The position numbers and the translations under genes were made by a program. Source: Fidelibacterota bacterium (lineage in GTDB: Bacteria; Pseudomonadota; Alphaproteobacteria; Rhodospirillales; Rhodospirillaceae). Taken from it: 64,000 nt of DNA. A model generated the notes under the pieces. That model was not told the DNA's origin. It made no database searches and worked only from the letters and a program-made list of their open reading frames with translations. Location: NCBI GenBank assembly GCA_947475295.1, contig CANJLF010000005.1, forward strand, positions 92,660 through 156,659, written 5' to 3'. Below, in pieces: positions 8,564-18,052 of the stretch (its first letter is position 1; the number at the start of each line of letters is the position of its first letter).

Positions 8564-9289
8564 GTGATCTTCTTTCCCGCCATCGACCTGAAAGACGGCA
8601 GCTGTGTGCGCCTGATCAAAGGCGACATGAATCAAGCCACGGTTTTCAATGAGTCCGCTGCCGATCAGGCCGGACAATTCGCCGCTGCCGGATGCCGGTG
8701 GATTCACGTGGTCGATCTCAACGGCGCTTTCGCCGGCGCCCCGGTCAATGCCGCGGCGGTGAAATCCATTCTTGCGGCGGTCGGCGTTCCTGTACAGCTC
8801 GGCGGCGGCATTCGCGACATGGCGACGGTTGCGGCCTGGATCGAAGCCGGCGTTGCGCGCGTGATCCTCGGCACGGCGGCGGTCAAAAATCCGGCTTTGG
8901 TGCGCGAAGCATGCAAAGCCTTTCCGGGAAAAGTCGCGGTAGGCATTGATGCCCGCGGCGGCAAGGTCGCCACCGAAGGCTGGGCCGAGACTGGAGATCT
9001 GACGGTTGTCGATCTCGCCAAACGTTTTGTCGATGCGGGCGTCGCGGCGGTCATCCATACCGACATCGACCGCGACGGCATCCTGGCCGGGCCCAATGTG
9101 GCGGCCTCGGCGGCCCTGGCCCGAGCTGTGCCGATTCCGGTGATCGTCTCAGGCGGGGTGTCCTCGCTCGACGACCTCGCGGCAGTCAAAGCCGAAGCCG
9201 CCTCGGGCATCGCCGGGGTGATATCGGGCCGCGCCATCTACGATGGCCGCATTGACCTTAAGCAAGCGGTGGCTTTGTTGGCCAGTTGA
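8564..9289 (+). CDS. hisA: ProFAR isomerase
   Basis: 241 residues from GTG 8564 with an AAGGTG Shine-Dalgarno directly upstream. TIM barrel with two half-barrel phosphate sites: [14 protein letters not shown] holds the first catalytic Asp, [10 protein letters not shown] is the first phosphate loop, HTDIDRDG holds the second Asp, and [11 protein letters not shown] is the second phosphate loop. It opens the ribose of ProFAR by an Amadori rearrangement. It precedes its structural relative hisF. Confidence 0.97.
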   Translation: MIFFPAIDLKDGSCVRLIKGDMNQATVFNESAADQAGQFAAAGCRWIHVVDLNGAFAGAPVNAAAVKSILAAVGVPVQLGGGIRDMATVAAWIEAGVARVILGTAAVKNPALVREACKAFPGKVAVGIDARGGKVATEGWAETGDLTVVDLAKRFVDAGVAAVIHTDIDRDGILAGPNVAASAALARAVPIPVIVSGGVSSLDDLAAVKAEAASGIAGVISGRAIYDGRIDLKQAVALLAS

Positions 9290-9320
9290 ACCGACAAGGC
9301 ATCTGCGCCATACAGGGCCT

Positions 9321-10094
9321 ATGCTGAAGATCCGCATCATTCCGTGTCTCGACGTCAAGGACGGCCGCGTCGTCAAAGGCGTCAACTTCGTTGACCTCAA
9401 GGACGCCGGCGATCCGGTCGAACAAGCGCGGCTTTACGACGCCGAAGGAGCCGACGAGCTGTGTTTCCTCGACATCACCGCCAGCCACGAGAATCGCGAC
9501 ACTCTCTATGACGTGGTCTCGCGCACGGCCGAGCAATGCTTCATGCCCTTAACCGTTGGCGGCGGCGTGCGCACGGTCGAGGATATCCGCAAACTTCTTC
9601 TGGCCGGCGCCGACAAGGTGTCGATCAACACCGCGGCGGTCAACACGCCGGAGTTCGTGCGCGAAGCCGCCGAGAAGTTCGGCAGCCAATGTATCGTCGT
9701 GGCGCTGGACGCAAAACAAACGGCTCCCGGATGCTTTGAGATCTTCACCCACGGCGGCCGCAACGCCACGGGCATCGACGCGGTCGCCTGGGCCAAGCGC
9801 ATGACCATGTACGGCGCCGGGGAAATTTTGCTGACCTCCATGGACCGGGACGGCACCCGCGCCGGCTACGACATTCCGCTGACCCGCGCCGTCGCCGATG
9901 CAGTCGGTGTTCCGATCATCGCCTCGGGTGGTGTAGGCACGTTGGACCACATGGTGGCCGGGGTGCGCCAAGGCCACGCCACGGCCGTTCTGGCGGCATC
10001 GATTTTTCACTTCGGCCAATATACCATACGTCAGGCCAAGGAACATTTGGGCGCGGCTGGGATTCCTGTTCGTCTCACGCGCGCTGCTGCTTGA
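9321..10094 (+). CDS. hisF: Imidazole glycerol phosphate synthase, cyclase subunit
   Basis: 257 residues from ATG 9321. An in-frame codon at 9243 would overlap hisA and add a non-homologous leader. The start [20 protein letters not shown] is the standard HisF N-terminus with the first catalytic Asp. [13 protein letters not shown] and [12 protein letters not shown] are the phosphate loops, and [13 protein letters not shown] holds the second Asp. It forms the imidazole ring with ammonia from HisH, releasing AICAR. Confidence 0.97.
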   Translation: MLKIRIIPCLDVKDGRVVKGVNFVDLKDAGDPVEQARLYDAEGADELCFLDITASHENRDTLYDVVSRTAEQCFMPLTVGGGVRTVEDIRKLLLAGADKVSINTAAVNTPEFVREAAEKFGSQCIVVALDAKQTAPGCFEIFTHGGRNATGIDAVAWAKRMTMYGAGEILLTSMDRDGTRAGYDIPLTRAVADAVGVPIIASGGVGTLDHMVAGVRQGHATAVLAASIFHFGQYTIRQAKEHLGAAGIPVRLTRAAA

Positions 10095-10112
10095 AGCGGG
10101 GCAGAGGGCATC

Positions 10113-10451
10113 ATGAGTATCGATGAAAGCATTCTGTTGAAGCTGTACGAGGTTCTCAAGGAACGCAAGTTGGCCGATCCCGAGACCTCCTACACCGCGC
10201 GGCTCTATGCCAAGGGCATCAACAAGATCGCCCAGAAGCTTGGCGAAGAAGCCGTCGAGACCGCTATCGCCGCCGTGGTGGAAGGCAATGATCGTTTGGT
10301 TCGGGAAAGTGCGGACTTGCTCTATCACCTTCTCGTTCTGTGGAGCGCCAAGGGCGTCGCGCCGCAAGAGGTCTGGGAAGAGCTTGACCGCCGCTTCGGG
10401 ACTTCCGGTGTTGCCGTGAAGGAAGCGCGGAAGAAACCGGGCGGTAGCTAA
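10113..10451 (+). CDS. hisE: Phosphoribosyl-ATP pyrophosphatase
   Basis: 112 residues, the stand-alone form that is not fused to HisI. All-alpha MazG-like fold with the metal-binding acidic residues in KLGEEAVETAIAA and ESADLLYHLLVLW. Hydrolyses phosphoribosyl-ATP to phosphoribosyl-AMP. Its stop codon overlaps the ATG of the next gene by one base (TAATG), implying coupled translation. hisG, hisD, hisC and hisI are not in the window. Confidence 0.95.
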   Translation: MSIDESILLKLYEVLKERKLADPETSYTARLYAKGINKIAQKLGEEAVETAIAAVVEGNDRLVRESADLLYHLLVLWSAKGVAPQEVWEELDRRFGTSGVAVKEARKKPGGS

Positions 10452-10810
10452 TGTACGACGACGACAATATCTTCGCCAAAATCCTGCGCGGCGAGATTCC
10501 CTGTAAGAAGGTTTACGAGGATAGCCATGTCCTCGCCTTCGACGACATCAATCCACAGGCGCCTGTACATACGCTGGTGATCCCCAAAGGCAAATACGTG
10601 TCCATGCAGGACTTCGCTGAAAAAGCGTCCGAGGCGGAGATCACCGCCTTGACGCGCGCCGTCGGCAAGGTCGCCGAGATCAAAGGCATCAAGGACTCCG
10701 GCTTTCGCATTCTCGCCAACGCCGGCGGCGATGCGCACCAAGAGGTGCCGCATCTGCATATTCACGTTTTCGGCGGCCGGCCCTTGGGGCCCATGCTGGT
10801 CAGGAAATAG
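10451..10810 (+). CDS. hinT: HIT-family nucleotide hydrolase (HinT-like)
   Basis: 119 residues. The histidine triad is clear in VPHLHIHVFGGRP. The N-terminal FAKILRGEIPCKKVYED and the central DINPQAPVHTLVIPK are typical of the branch that cleaves adenosine phosphoramidates and acyl-adenylates. Last gene of the his cluster, overlapping hisE by one base. Its place at the end of his operons is a recurring alphaproteobacterial arrangement; the functional reason is unclear. Confidence 0.94.
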   Translation: MYDDDNIFAKILRGEIPCKKVYEDSHVLAFDDINPQAPVHTLVIPKGKYVSMQDFAEKASEAEITALTRAVGKVAEIKGIKDSGFRILANAGGDAHQEVPHLHIHVFGGRPLGPMLVRK

Positions 10811-10816
10811 CGCCCG

Positions 10817-11200
10817 CTATTCTGGACAGGGACTCTGTTTGGAGTTCGCATCGCAAACGACGGAAGACGTGAGGAACGCCACGGCGCCGTCGATCTCCCG
10901 GGGCAAAATGTTAGGCCCCTGTTTGCCGTAAGCCGGCGTTCGCCAAATCCGACTTAAAATATAGAGCGCGCCGGCGCCCTGGATGGCTTTGGTGTAATGG
11001 GTTTCGCCGAGGCCGGAGGCCTTGTTGTGTTCGCAGCCCAAAGTCCAGAAGGCCGACGGATAGCCGTTATTGAGGCCCGACTGGAATTTGCCTTCCACGA
11101 CGCCGGTGCAGGTGGGCAGGCCGCCTGAAATAGCGACTTGCGCCTCAATGGGCAGTGCGTCGATTCCGGCAAAGGCAACGGTATTGACCTGCGCGACCAC
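10817..11200 (-). pseudogene. Chimeric ORF: first codons of comM/yifB joined to unrelated sequence
   Basis: The 127-codon ORF starts with VAQVNTVAFAGIDALPIEAQ followed by ISGGLP, which is the conserved beginning of the magnesium-chelatase-like ATPase ComM/YifB (normally about 500 residues). After about residue 29 the similarity stops. The rest is Cys-containing sequence (for example NNGYPSAFWTLGCEHNKAS) with no Walker motifs and no family that I recognise. comM commonly lies downstream of gshB in alphaproteobacteria, and gshB is two genes upstream here, so position supports a deletion remnant. The tail may be the end of another gene. ComM is a helicase used in natural transformation, so that function is presumably lost at this locus. 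Confidence 0.65.
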
Positions 11201-11217
11201 GCGGCTTCTGAAGTCCC

Positions 11218-12096
11218 CTACGACTTTGGCGCACCCTGCGGTGCGGCCACGTAAATCTGGCGGCTCGCCAAGGGCCCGGCGATGCCTTTGCGCTCGAAGG
11301 CTTCTTTGATGCGCTTGTTGAGGTCGTATCTGGCGTTGACCAGGTGCTCAGTCTGCACCGAGACCTCCACCGTCAGCATCACGGCGGTCTCGGCCAGACG
11401 TGCCACACCCACCACCGGCGGCGGCGCCTTCAGGACGCGCGGATCGTCTGAAATAATGCCATCGATGACTTCCATGGCCGCTTCGATGTCGGCGGTATAG
11501 GCGATCCCAACCTCGACGGCGAAGCGCCGGGTTGCATGACCGCTCAAGTTCCTGATCACACCGCTCCAGATGGCGCTGTTGGGAATCACGATCTTGATAT
11601 TGTCGGCGGTGTCGATTTCCGTGGTGAACAAGGAAATCTCGGTGACGACCCCGGCGACCCCGGCGGTCTCGACACTGTCGCCAACCCGAAAGGGGCGGAA
11701 CAGGATCAGCATGATGCCCGACGCCACATGACCCAGCGCGCCCTGCAATGCCAAGCCAATCGCTAACCCCATGGCGCCCAGCACAGCAACGAAGCTCGTG
11801 GTCTCGACGCCGAAGCTCGACAGCATGGCCACGAGCGTGAACACCATCACGGTGTATTTCGCCAAGGACGCCATAAAGGCCAACAATGTTACGTCCACGC
11901 GCGGCGAACGCCTGCCGGCCTTGAGGATGGCGTTCCGCACCATGCCCGAGATCGTCCAGCCAACGACGAGGATGATCACGGCGCCGATCATCTTGAGGCC
12001 ATAAGTGGTGATCACGGCCATGGCGACTTTCACGGCGGCATCGACCTGGCCTTCAAGCAGAGCCGGGTTCAGTACAATTCTTTCAATGTCTTCCAT
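11218..12096 (-). CDS. mscS: Small-conductance mechanosensitive channel (MscS family)
   Basis: 292 residues. Three N-terminal membrane helices are visible at about 22-50, 68-95 and 99-135. The pore helix is Gly/Ala-rich (VAVLGAMGLAIGLALQGALG), followed by the beta-domain signature FRPFRVGDSVETAGVAGVV and the alpha-beta C-terminus. Such channels release solutes on hypo-osmotic shock. Size matches E. coli MscS. It sits between gshB and the comM remnant, on the same strand as both. Confidence 0.94.
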   Translation of the reverse strand: MEDIERIVLNPALLEGQVDAAVKVAMAVITTYGLKMIGAVIILVVGWTISGMVRNAILKAGRRSPRVDVTLLAFMASLAKYTVMVFTLVAMLSSFGVETTSFVAVLGAMGLAIGLALQGALGHVASGIMLILFRPFRVGDSVETAGVAGVVTEISLFTTEIDTADNIKIVIPNSAIWSGVIRNLSGHATRRFAVEVGIAYTADIEAAMEVIDGIISDDPRVLKAPPPVVGVARLAETAVMLTVEVSVQTEHLVNARYDLNKRIKEAFERKGIAGPLASRQIYVAAPQGAPKS

Positions 12097-12133
12097 GAGC
12101 GCTGTTTACTTTCCCGTCTATTTCCCTGGCCAC

Positions 12134-13081
12134 TTATTTTCCAGGGAGGCGCCGCTCGATGGCATCCCAGACATCGACTTCGAGGGTGGTGCCTTCGAAG
12201 CGATTGATTTCCTGTAGGCCCGTGGGCGAGGTGACGTTGATCTCGGTGAGATAATCGCCGATGACGTCGATGCCGGTAAAAATCAGGCCGCGCTCCTTTA
12301 AAGCCGGGCCGATGATCTCGCAGATTTCCTGCTCGCGCTTGGTCAGAGTGGTTTTCTCGGGCCGCCCGCCCACGTGCATGTTTGAACGCGCTTCGCCGTC
12401 CGCCGGCACACGATTGATGGCGCCGACGGCTTTGCCGTCCACCAGGATGATGCGCTTATCGCCTTTGCGCACTTCAGGCACATAGCGCTGCACGATCACC
12501 GGTTCGCGCCAGGTGGTCGTGAACATCTCGAGCAGCGAGCCCAAGTTCGTGTCGTCCGGGCGGATGTGGAAGACGCCGGCGCCGCCGTTGCCGTACAAGG
12601 GCTTGACGATGATGTCCTTGTGGTCGCGGCGGAAAGCTTTGATGTCCTCGACATCGGCCGAGATCAGCGTCGGCGGCATGACACCTTCGAAATGCGTGAC
12701 GAACAGCTTCTCCGGCGCATTTCGCACGCTCACGGGATCGTTGACCACCAGTGTCTTCGGATGGATGTGCTCGAGGATATGTGTGGCGGTGATATAGGCC
12801 ATGTCGAAGGGCGGATCCTGGCGCATCAGCACCACATCCATCTTCGAAAGATCGAGCTCCTCTTCCGGGCCCAGCTCAAAGTGCTTGCCCAGCTCGCGCT
12901 TGACCTTGAGCCGCCTCGCCCGCGCCGTGACGCGGCCTTCGCGGAAACTCAGCTTGCGCGGGCCGTAGTGATACAGCGTATAGCCGCGCTTCTGGGCTTC
13001 GAGGGCCAGGACGAAAGTAGAATCGGCGTTGATATTGACGGACTCGATCGGGTCCATCTGGAGTGCGACCTTCAATGTCAT
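12134..13081 (-). CDS. gshB: Glutathione synthetase
   Basis: 315 residues, the normal bacterial length. ATP-grasp enzyme joining gamma-glutamylcysteine and glycine. Key segments are [19 protein letters not shown] at the start, [19 protein letters not shown], the glycine-rich loop [12 protein letters not shown], and [19 protein letters not shown] with the metal ligands. Placed 42 bases after the SirB1-type gene in the same direction. Confidence 0.97.
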   Translation of the reverse strand: MTLKVALQMDPIESVNINADSTFVLALEAQKRGYTLYHYGPRKLSFREGRVTARARRLKVKRELGKHFELGPEEELDLSKMDVVLMRQDPPFDMAYITATHILEHIHPKTLVVNDPVSVRNAPEKLFVTHFEGVMPPTLISADVEDIKAFRRDHKDIIVKPLYGNGGAGVFHIRPDDTNLGSLLEMFTTTWREPVIVQRYVPEVRKGDKRIILVDGKAVGAINRVPADGEARSNMHVGGRPEKTTLTKREQEICEIIGPALKERGLIFTGIDVIGDYLTEINVTSPTGLQEINRFEGTTLEVDVWDAIERRLPGK

Positions 13082-13123
13082 CGCGTGTGCTTTCCGTCCC
13101 CTAATGATGCGCCTTACACTATC

Positions 13124-13984
13124 TTAGTGTAGACGCTCGCGCAGCTCTTCCACCACTTGGCCGATCTTGCGCCGGTCTGGTCCTTCCGGCGCCCTGGCCA
13201 CAAAGCCCTCGAAGGATTCCACCGCGTGTTTGATACGGCCGAGGCGCATGTGCATAACGCCGGCTTCGCGCCATAAGGTGGCGTTGTCGGGGTCCAGAAC
13301 CTGCATGCTGGCCACGGCTTCCAAGGCGCCGTCGACTTCGTTCAGCTCCATGCGCCGGGTCTTGACGTTGTTTTGCAAGCGCATCAGCACCTCGCGGTTC
13401 GAGACCGGCTTGTAATGGGCGGCTTCCAATTCGGCACTGTTATCCTGGATGACGACCTTCAATAGCTCGCGCAGAGCTTGGGTTTCCATAAGCCGGCCGC
13501 TGTGGAAAGGGTCGATGATGATGCGCCGCCCGTCGCGGGTCTCAAGGCGAACCAGAAAATGGCCGGGGAAACTTAAGCCCGCAGCGCCCCAGCCTTGAGC
13601 CCGGGCCGCGAAGATATAAAGAATGCCCAGCGCCACCGGCAGGCCGCGGCGGCGTTCAATCACCCGCATCAGATTGGCGTTGTCCAGATCGTCATAGGTA
13701 TCTTCGTCGCCGGCGTAGCGAAATTCCTCCACCAGAACCTTGTTGAGCGCGCGCGCCATATCTTCCGGCGCGGGATTTTCCGCATCGATGCCCGCAGCAG
13801 CGGTCGTAGCGGCGTCATGCACGGCTTCGGCGATGGCTTTCAGGTGCTCGCGATATATCTGCAAATCCGACGCTGGGTGGTCAAAGGACGCGAGCAGCAG
13901 CGCGGCTTCGGCCACGTCGATGGCCTCGTCCGCCTGGGCGGCGATCCGCGCGAGGGCTTTCTTGATGGTATCGGGCGATGCCAC
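13124..13984 (-). CDS. SirB1-type transglutaminase-like protein with TPR
   Basis: 286 residues if started at GTG 13984, which has AGGA upstream; an ORF extension to 14116 exists but lacks homologous character and would run close to yraN. The N-terminal two thirds match the SirB1/transglutaminase-like family (DDLDNANLMRVIERRRGLPV, GWGAAGLSFPGHFLVRLE, IIDPFHSGRLM). The C-terminal part contains tetratricopeptide repeats (ALEAVASMQVLDPDNATLWR, LGRIKHAVESFEGF). The molecular function is not known. It lies within an rsmI-yraN-(this)-gshB block that is recurrent in alphaproteobacteria. Confidence 0.82.
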   Translation of the reverse strand: MASPDTIKKALARIAAQADEAIDVAEAALLLASFDHPASDLQIYREHLKAIAEAVHDAATTAAAGIDAENPAPEDMARALNKVLVEEFRYAGDEDTYDDLDNANLMRVIERRRGLPVALGILYIFAARAQGWGAAGLSFPGHFLVRLETRDGRRIIIDPFHSGRLMETQALRELLKVVIQDNSAELEAAHYKPVSNREVLMRLQNNVKTRRMELNEVDGALEAVASMQVLDPDNATLWREAGVMHMRLGRIKHAVESFEGFVARAPEGPDRRKIGQVVEELRERLH

Positions 13985-14093
13985 GACATTCGTTCCTATG
14001 AGCTCGACTTGCGCATAATTATGTACGCCATCCGCCCAACTTTTTCCAACGGGCCTTTCCAACGCCCGCCAACTCACTCTTAGGGCCGCCCCG

Positions 14094-14466
14094 CTATGGT
14101 CGCCAAGCATCGACAATACGGCGCGGAATCAGGCCGCCAGCCAGAATCATCACATCAAAGCGCACATTACAGTCGGCCAGGTCCGGTCGACGTTGGAGAT
14201 AGACTTCGGCGCTGCGTGCGATGCGGGCGCGCTGCGCCGCCGTGACGGATTCGGCGCCAGTGTCCCATATCCGCCCGGGCTTTGACTTCGACGAAGGCGA
14301 TCGTGCGGCCACGCCGCGCAACAATATCGACTTCCCCAAGCCCGCTTCCCTTTTTTGCCTTCATGCGCCGCGCCAGGATGCGCCAGCCTGTGAGCCGCAA
14401 GGCAATCACGCTCAGCGTCTCCGCCCATCGTCCGCGTTTTTCGGCGTGCGTGTGGGCGGCGGTCAT
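14094..14466 (-). pseudogene. yraN: YraN/UPF0102 endonuclease-like protein, frameshifted
   Basis: Two overlapping frames together make one UPF0102 protein of about 124 residues. Frame one (from 14466) gives [20 protein letters not shown] and [20 protein letters not shown] with the nuclease-like E-x-K core. The match then moves to a second frame, [20 protein letters not shown] and DVRFD-like CNVRFDVMI up to the stop at 14094. The switch lies near 14260-14275 and is explained by one extra base within GGGACACTGG (reverse strand). There is no homopolymer there. It could be a true mutation or an assembly error. The start overlaps the rsmI stop by four bases (ATGA). Confidence 0.8.
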
Positions 14467-15452
14467 TTTTTCGCCAAGGCGAGCGCGCGCGCATAGACCG
14501 TGCGGCGCGGTTGATTGAGGGCCGTGGCCACGGCCGCCGCGGCGTCGCGCACGCTCATGGTTTTAAAGGCATCGCATAAAGACTGGTCGATGTCGGCATC
14601 GTCGGTGGCGGCTTGCGCCGCGGGTGCGCCGGCCACGACAACCACCACCTCGCCCTTGGGCGTGGCTTCCCCCGCGTAAGCCGCGGCCAGATCGGCCAGG
14701 GATGCGCGGCGCACCTCTTCGTGCAATTTGGTCAGCTCGCGGCACACGGCGGCATCACGTGGCCCTAAGACCGCCGTCATATCCGCCAGGCTGTCGGCCA
14801 GGCGTTGGGGTGATTCGTAAAACACGAGGGTCGCTTGCAAGGCTTTGAGGGCCATAAGCGCGTCGCGGCGCGCGCCGGACTTTGAAGGTAGAAACCCGGC
14901 GAATAGCACCCGGTCCGTGGGCAGCGCCGCTACCGCCAAAGCCGCCAGCAAAGCCGAAGGCCCCGGCAAAGGAATGGCGGCGATTCCCGCTTCAGCGCAG
15001 GCACGCACCAACTTGTAACCCGGATCGGAAATCAGCGGCGTGCCGGCGTCGCTGACCAGCGCCACGGCTTCACCGGCCAACAAGCGTGCGATGATCTGCG
15101 GGCGCACGCGGTCGGCGTTATGGTCGTGATAGGGCGTCATGGGTGTGGCGATGCCAAAGCGCTGCAACAAAACCCCGGTCACGCGCGTATCTTCACAAGC
15201 GATGACGTTGACGCCGCGCAAGGTCTCGATGGCGCGCTGGGTCATATCGCCCAGATTGCCGATGGGCGTTGCCACAATGTAAAGACCCGCTGGATAAAGA
15301 CTGGCGGGAAGACCCGATTTACTTGCCACATTGCCGACGTTAGGTTGGCGCGCTGCTGTCTTCTGGTCCTTGGAGTACGCCTTTGCGCCCGGTTTTACCG
15401 ATTTCCCAGCGTCGTCTTGCGGCTTTAAACGTCGCCCATTTGAACTTGTCAT
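14463..15452 (-). CDS. rsmI: 16S rRNA (cytidine-1402-2'-O)-methyltransferase
   Basis: 329 residues from ATG 15452, which has CAGG upstream; a GTG at 15329 would give a shorter protein of normal family length. The tetrapyrrole-methylase fold is plain: [52 protein letters not shown] and [12 protein letters not shown]. RsmI methylates C1402 in the decoding centre together with RsmH. The first 50 residues are polar and not conserved. It is translationally coupled to yraN and divergent from the PBP-activator gene, whose start region overlaps or abuts this one depending on the start codons used. Confidence 0.94.
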   Translation of the reverse strand: MTSSNGRRLKPQDDAGKSVKPGAKAYSKDQKTAARQPNVGNVASKSGLPASLYPAGLYIVATPIGNLGDMTQRAIETLRGVNVIACEDTRVTGVLLQRFGIATPMTPYHDHNADRVRPQIIARLLAGEAVALVSDAGTPLISDPGYKLVRACAEAGIAAIPLPGPSALLAALAVAALPTDRVLFAGFLPSKSGARRDALMALKALQATLVFYESPQRLADSLADMTAVLGPRDAAVCRELTKLHEEVRRASLADLAAAYAGEATPKGEVVVVVAGAPAAQAATDDADIDQSLCDAFKTMSVRDAAAAVATALNQPRRTVYARALALAKK

Positions 15453-16864
15453 GGATCGGACCTGCGGTTCCGCGCATAATTGCGATACTGGGCGTCCTGG
15501 TTTTGGCCGCCTGCGGCTCGCAGCCAGACTTAGCACCCAAAGGGCCCGCAACCCAACAGGTGCAAGCCGCCAAGCCCCAATCCACCCAGCCGACCTCGAC
15601 ACTTCAGGCCGCGCCACAAGGACGGGCGGGCATCCTCGCGCCTAACCAGCTTATTCCCGGTCTAGCGCCCGGCGCGACCATTACGATCGGGCCTGGCGTC
15701 GCGCAGCGCCCATCGCCCGATGCCTCGGGGCTGGTGCGTGTCGGGCTGCTTGTGCCCTTGAGCGGACAGTCGGCGCCCATCGGCCAGGCCCTGCTCAATG
15801 CCGCCCAGATGGCGCTGTTTGATATCGGCGATGAACGTTTTGTGCTCCAGGCCTATGACACCAAAGGCACCGCCGAAGGTGCGGTGGCGGCTTGCAACAC
15901 GGCGCTGGGCCACGGCGCGCAACTGCTTCTGGGGCCGCTATTCTCCGCCGAGGTCAAGGCCATCGCGCCCCAGGCCGCCGCCGCCGGCGTCAATGTGGTG
16001 GCTTTTTCCACGGACCCTGCCATCGCCGGTCCCCATGTCTTTGTCATGGGCTTTCTGGTGCAGGAGCAGGTGCGCCAGATCGTGGCCTATGCCAATGCCA
16101 AGGGCCTGAAACGTTTCGCGGTGCTGGCGCCGGATTCGCCCTATGGCCAGTCGGTGGTCGAAGCCTTGAAGCAAACTGTGCCCACCCACGGCGGCGAGAT
16201 GGCCCAAGTCGCTTTCTATCAGCCCGACGGCAAGGACTTAAACGAAGTGGTCCGGAACCTCGCGTCCTTCGACCGGCGCAAGGAAGCGCTCGAGCTGCAA
16301 AAGGCCGAGCTGGCCGCCAAGGACGATGAAATTTCGCAATTGGCGTTAAAGCGCCTGGAGCGCCTCGAGACCATCGGCGAAGTGGATTTCGACACTATCC
16401 TTTTGCCCGACCAGGGCACGCGCCTAACCCAGGCCGCGACCTTGCTGCCGTTCTTCGACATCGATCCGGGCCGCGTGCAGCTTTTGGGCACGTTGTTGTG
16501 GAACACGCCGGGCCTGGGCCGCGAGCCGGTCATGATCGGCGGCGTATTCCCCGCCCCGCCACCCGACACGACGCGTCAGTTTTTCACGCGCTACCGCGAA
16601 TTCTACGGCCAGGCGCCGCCGACCATCGCCACCAACGGCTACGATGCGGTTGCTCTGGCGGCGGTTTTGTCGCGCACCGTTGCCGCCAATTCATTCTCGG
16701 TCGAAGCCATCACCGCCACCACGGGTTTCGCCGGCGTCGACGGGATTATGCGGTTTCGGCCCGATGGTTTGTCGGAACGTGGCTTCGCGGTCATGCAAGT
16801 GACTCGTGACGGCACGACCATGGTGCAGCCCGCGCCTACGACCTTCGAAGGGCTGCAGTTCTAG
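15383..16864 (+). CDS. Penicillin-binding-protein activator lipoprotein (LpoA-like)
   Basis: Up to 493 residues. A lipoprotein signal is seen in IIAILGVLVLAACGSQ with the lipobox Cys. After a Pro/Gln-rich linker comes a type I periplasmic-binding fold: VRVGLLVPLSGQSAPIGQAL, LLLGPLFSAEVKAIAPQA and YGQSVVEALKQ. The family activates PBP1A in enterobacteria, while in alphaproteobacteria the partner is inferred. The start is uncertain. TTG 15383 has GGAG seven bases upstream but makes the signal peptide unusually long (about 50 residues), whereas TTG 15446 gives a normal one. rsmI diverges from the same spot, as is usual for this gene pair. Confidence 0.88.
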   Translation: MRPVLPISQRRLAALNVAHLNLSWIGPAVPRIIAILGVLVLAACGSQPDLAPKGPATQQVQAAKPQSTQPTSTLQAAPQGRAGILAPNQLIPGLAPGATITIGPGVAQRPSPDASGLVRVGLLVPLSGQSAPIGQALLNAAQMALFDIGDERFVLQAYDTKGTAEGAVAACNTALGHGAQLLLGPLFSAEVKAIAPQAAAAGVNVVAFSTDPAIAGPHVFVMGFLVQEQVRQIVAYANAKGLKRFAVLAPDSPYGQSVVEALKQTVPTHGGEMAQVAFYQPDGKDLNEVVRNLASFDRRKEALELQKAELAAKDDEISQLALKRLERLETIGEVDFDTILLPDQGTRLTQAATLLPFFDIDPGRVQLLGTLLWNTPGLGREPVMIGGVFPAPPPDTTRQFFTRYREFYGQAPPTIATNGYDAVALAAVLSRTVAANSFSVEAITATTGFAGVDGIMRFRPDGLSERGFAVMQVTRDGTTMVQPAPTTFEGLQF

Positions 16865-16870
16865 AAGAAA

Positions 16871-17599
16871 TTATTGCGCGGCAGGTGCTGGGGTATCTGC
16901 CGGCGGAACCTTGGCCAAGGCATCTTTCAAATTCACGGCCGTGCGCAACTGATTGCGCTGAACAATCGCTTTGGGATTGTCGTTATCGACGCCGTAGACC
17001 GCCGCATTCCAATCTTTCCGCGGCTTAATTGCAGCGCCTTCAAAAGCTCCGCCCGCGAACAATCCGGCGGCTTTAGAATAGGCGACAATGTCTTTGCCGA
17101 CATTGGTGGTCGTCGCCGCTTCCGCGCCGACGCCCAGGGTGCCGATCGTCATGCCGACGTTAGCGCCTAATTTGAATTCGTCGTCGAGCACAGCGCTCAG
17201 GCCCTTCTCGGTCAAGATCATGAAAATGATCTCAGCCGACTGCATGCCGATTTGCAGGCCGACGGAGCCCGAGGTCATGCGATAGAACGCCGGATCACCG
17301 AAGCCGCCGTCGGGAAGGCGGCTCACGAGGACGCCGTCGCCGTAGGCGCCGCCCAGGATGAATCCCGCTTTATAATATGACGGAACGATCAGAATGCCTT
17401 TGGAGCGTGCGAGCAGGTTGTCCACGTTCGGCTCGTTGTGCAGCTCCTCGCGCACGCGTTCGACGGTAATGGCGGCTTCTTCGAGCACATGCCGCGCATC
17501 GAGCACCGCATCGGCGCGGGCCGGGCTTGAAAGGGCAAGGGCCACCGGGACAAGCAGTAAGCCGCCCGTGATAGCGCGTCGTGAAAGGGATGAAGTCAT
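16871..17599 (-). CDS. SYLF-domain lipid-binding protein (YSC84-like)
   Basis: 242 residues. Signal peptide: SRRAITGGLLLVPVALALSS then Ala-Arg-Ala before ADAV, with a twin Arg near the start. The SYLF domain fills the rest: LLARSKGILIVPSYYKAGFI, GDPAFYRMTSGSVGLQIGMQ and IIFMILTEKGLSAVL. The domain binds phosphoinositides in eukaryotes; bacterial members are secreted or periplasmic and poorly understood. The start codon overlaps the stop of a 42-residue upstream ORF (ATGA). Convergent with the PBP-activator gene, six bases apart. Confidence 0.88.
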   Translation of the reverse strand: MTSSLSRRAITGGLLLVPVALALSSPARADAVLDARHVLEEAAITVERVREELHNEPNVDNLLARSKGILIVPSYYKAGFILGGAYGDGVLVSRLPDGGFGDPAFYRMTSGSVGLQIGMQSAEIIFMILTEKGLSAVLDDEFKLGANVGMTIGTLGVGAEAATTTNVGKDIVAYSKAAGLFAGGAFEGAAIKPRKDWNAAVYGVDNDNPKAIVQRNQLRTAVNLKDALAKVPPADTPAPAAQ

Positions 17600-17724
17600 T
17601 GCTCGGCCTCCGATGATTTTCTGCTTAGCCCAGGCTGTCCGGTAAGGCTGGGATTGCGGCGCATCCGGTCGAGCGTGTCGACCAGAAGCGTTTCCTGATA
17701 GCCTTTGGCGCCTTGATTATACAT
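17596..17724 (-). CDS. Possible 42-residue ORF coupled to the SYLF gene
   Basis: An ATG at 17724 opens 42 codons beginning MYNQGAKGYQETLLVDTLDR, followed by a basic, polar C-terminus, and ends in TGA within the ATGA that starts the SYLF gene. This exact overlap suggests translational coupling. Against it, the only purine-rich sequence (GGGA) touches the start codon, which is too close for a good ribosome-binding site. No family is recognised. It may be a leader peptide or chance. Confidence 0.4.
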   Translation of the reverse strand: MYNQGAKGYQETLLVDTLDRMRRNPSLTGQPGLSRKSSEAEQ

Positions 17725-18052
17725 TCCCACAGCTACACAACTATTACGAGTTCCAGCCCGGCCTTGTGGTCCGGTGCCCGTTCATTGCAAAAACACGCCA
17801 ATCGGGCCGTTGTTGTACGGCCTGACCAAGCCCACATCCAAGTGAGTATATTTCATGCCACGCCATGGTGCACGGTAACCATTTGGAAAAGATTAATAAA
17901 TATTCTAATTCTGGCGGCCCGACGCTAAGGAATACGTGGTTTTGGGCCGGCGCCCTTTCCGGAGCGGCCCAGGACGGCCCAAGGCCCCGGCGGGGGCGGC
18001 GGGAAGCCGCCATTTTACCACCGGCCATAACCACGCAAGGCGAGGGGATTCA
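17725..18052. other. Intergenic region before UDP-glucuronate decarboxylase gene
   Basis: 328 bases without a supported gene. An AT-rich patch at about 17877-17915 (GATTAATAAATATTCTAATT) stands out from the GC-rich surroundings and is a plausible promoter zone for the downstream polysaccharide genes. The 100 bases before the GTG at 18053 are GC-rich with long runs of C and G. No terminator or RNA gene was recognised. Confidence 0.4.

Noticed and set aside
11503..11800. + strand ORFs inside mscS
   Set aside because: Short antisense frames over a conserved gene, with no homology or start signals.
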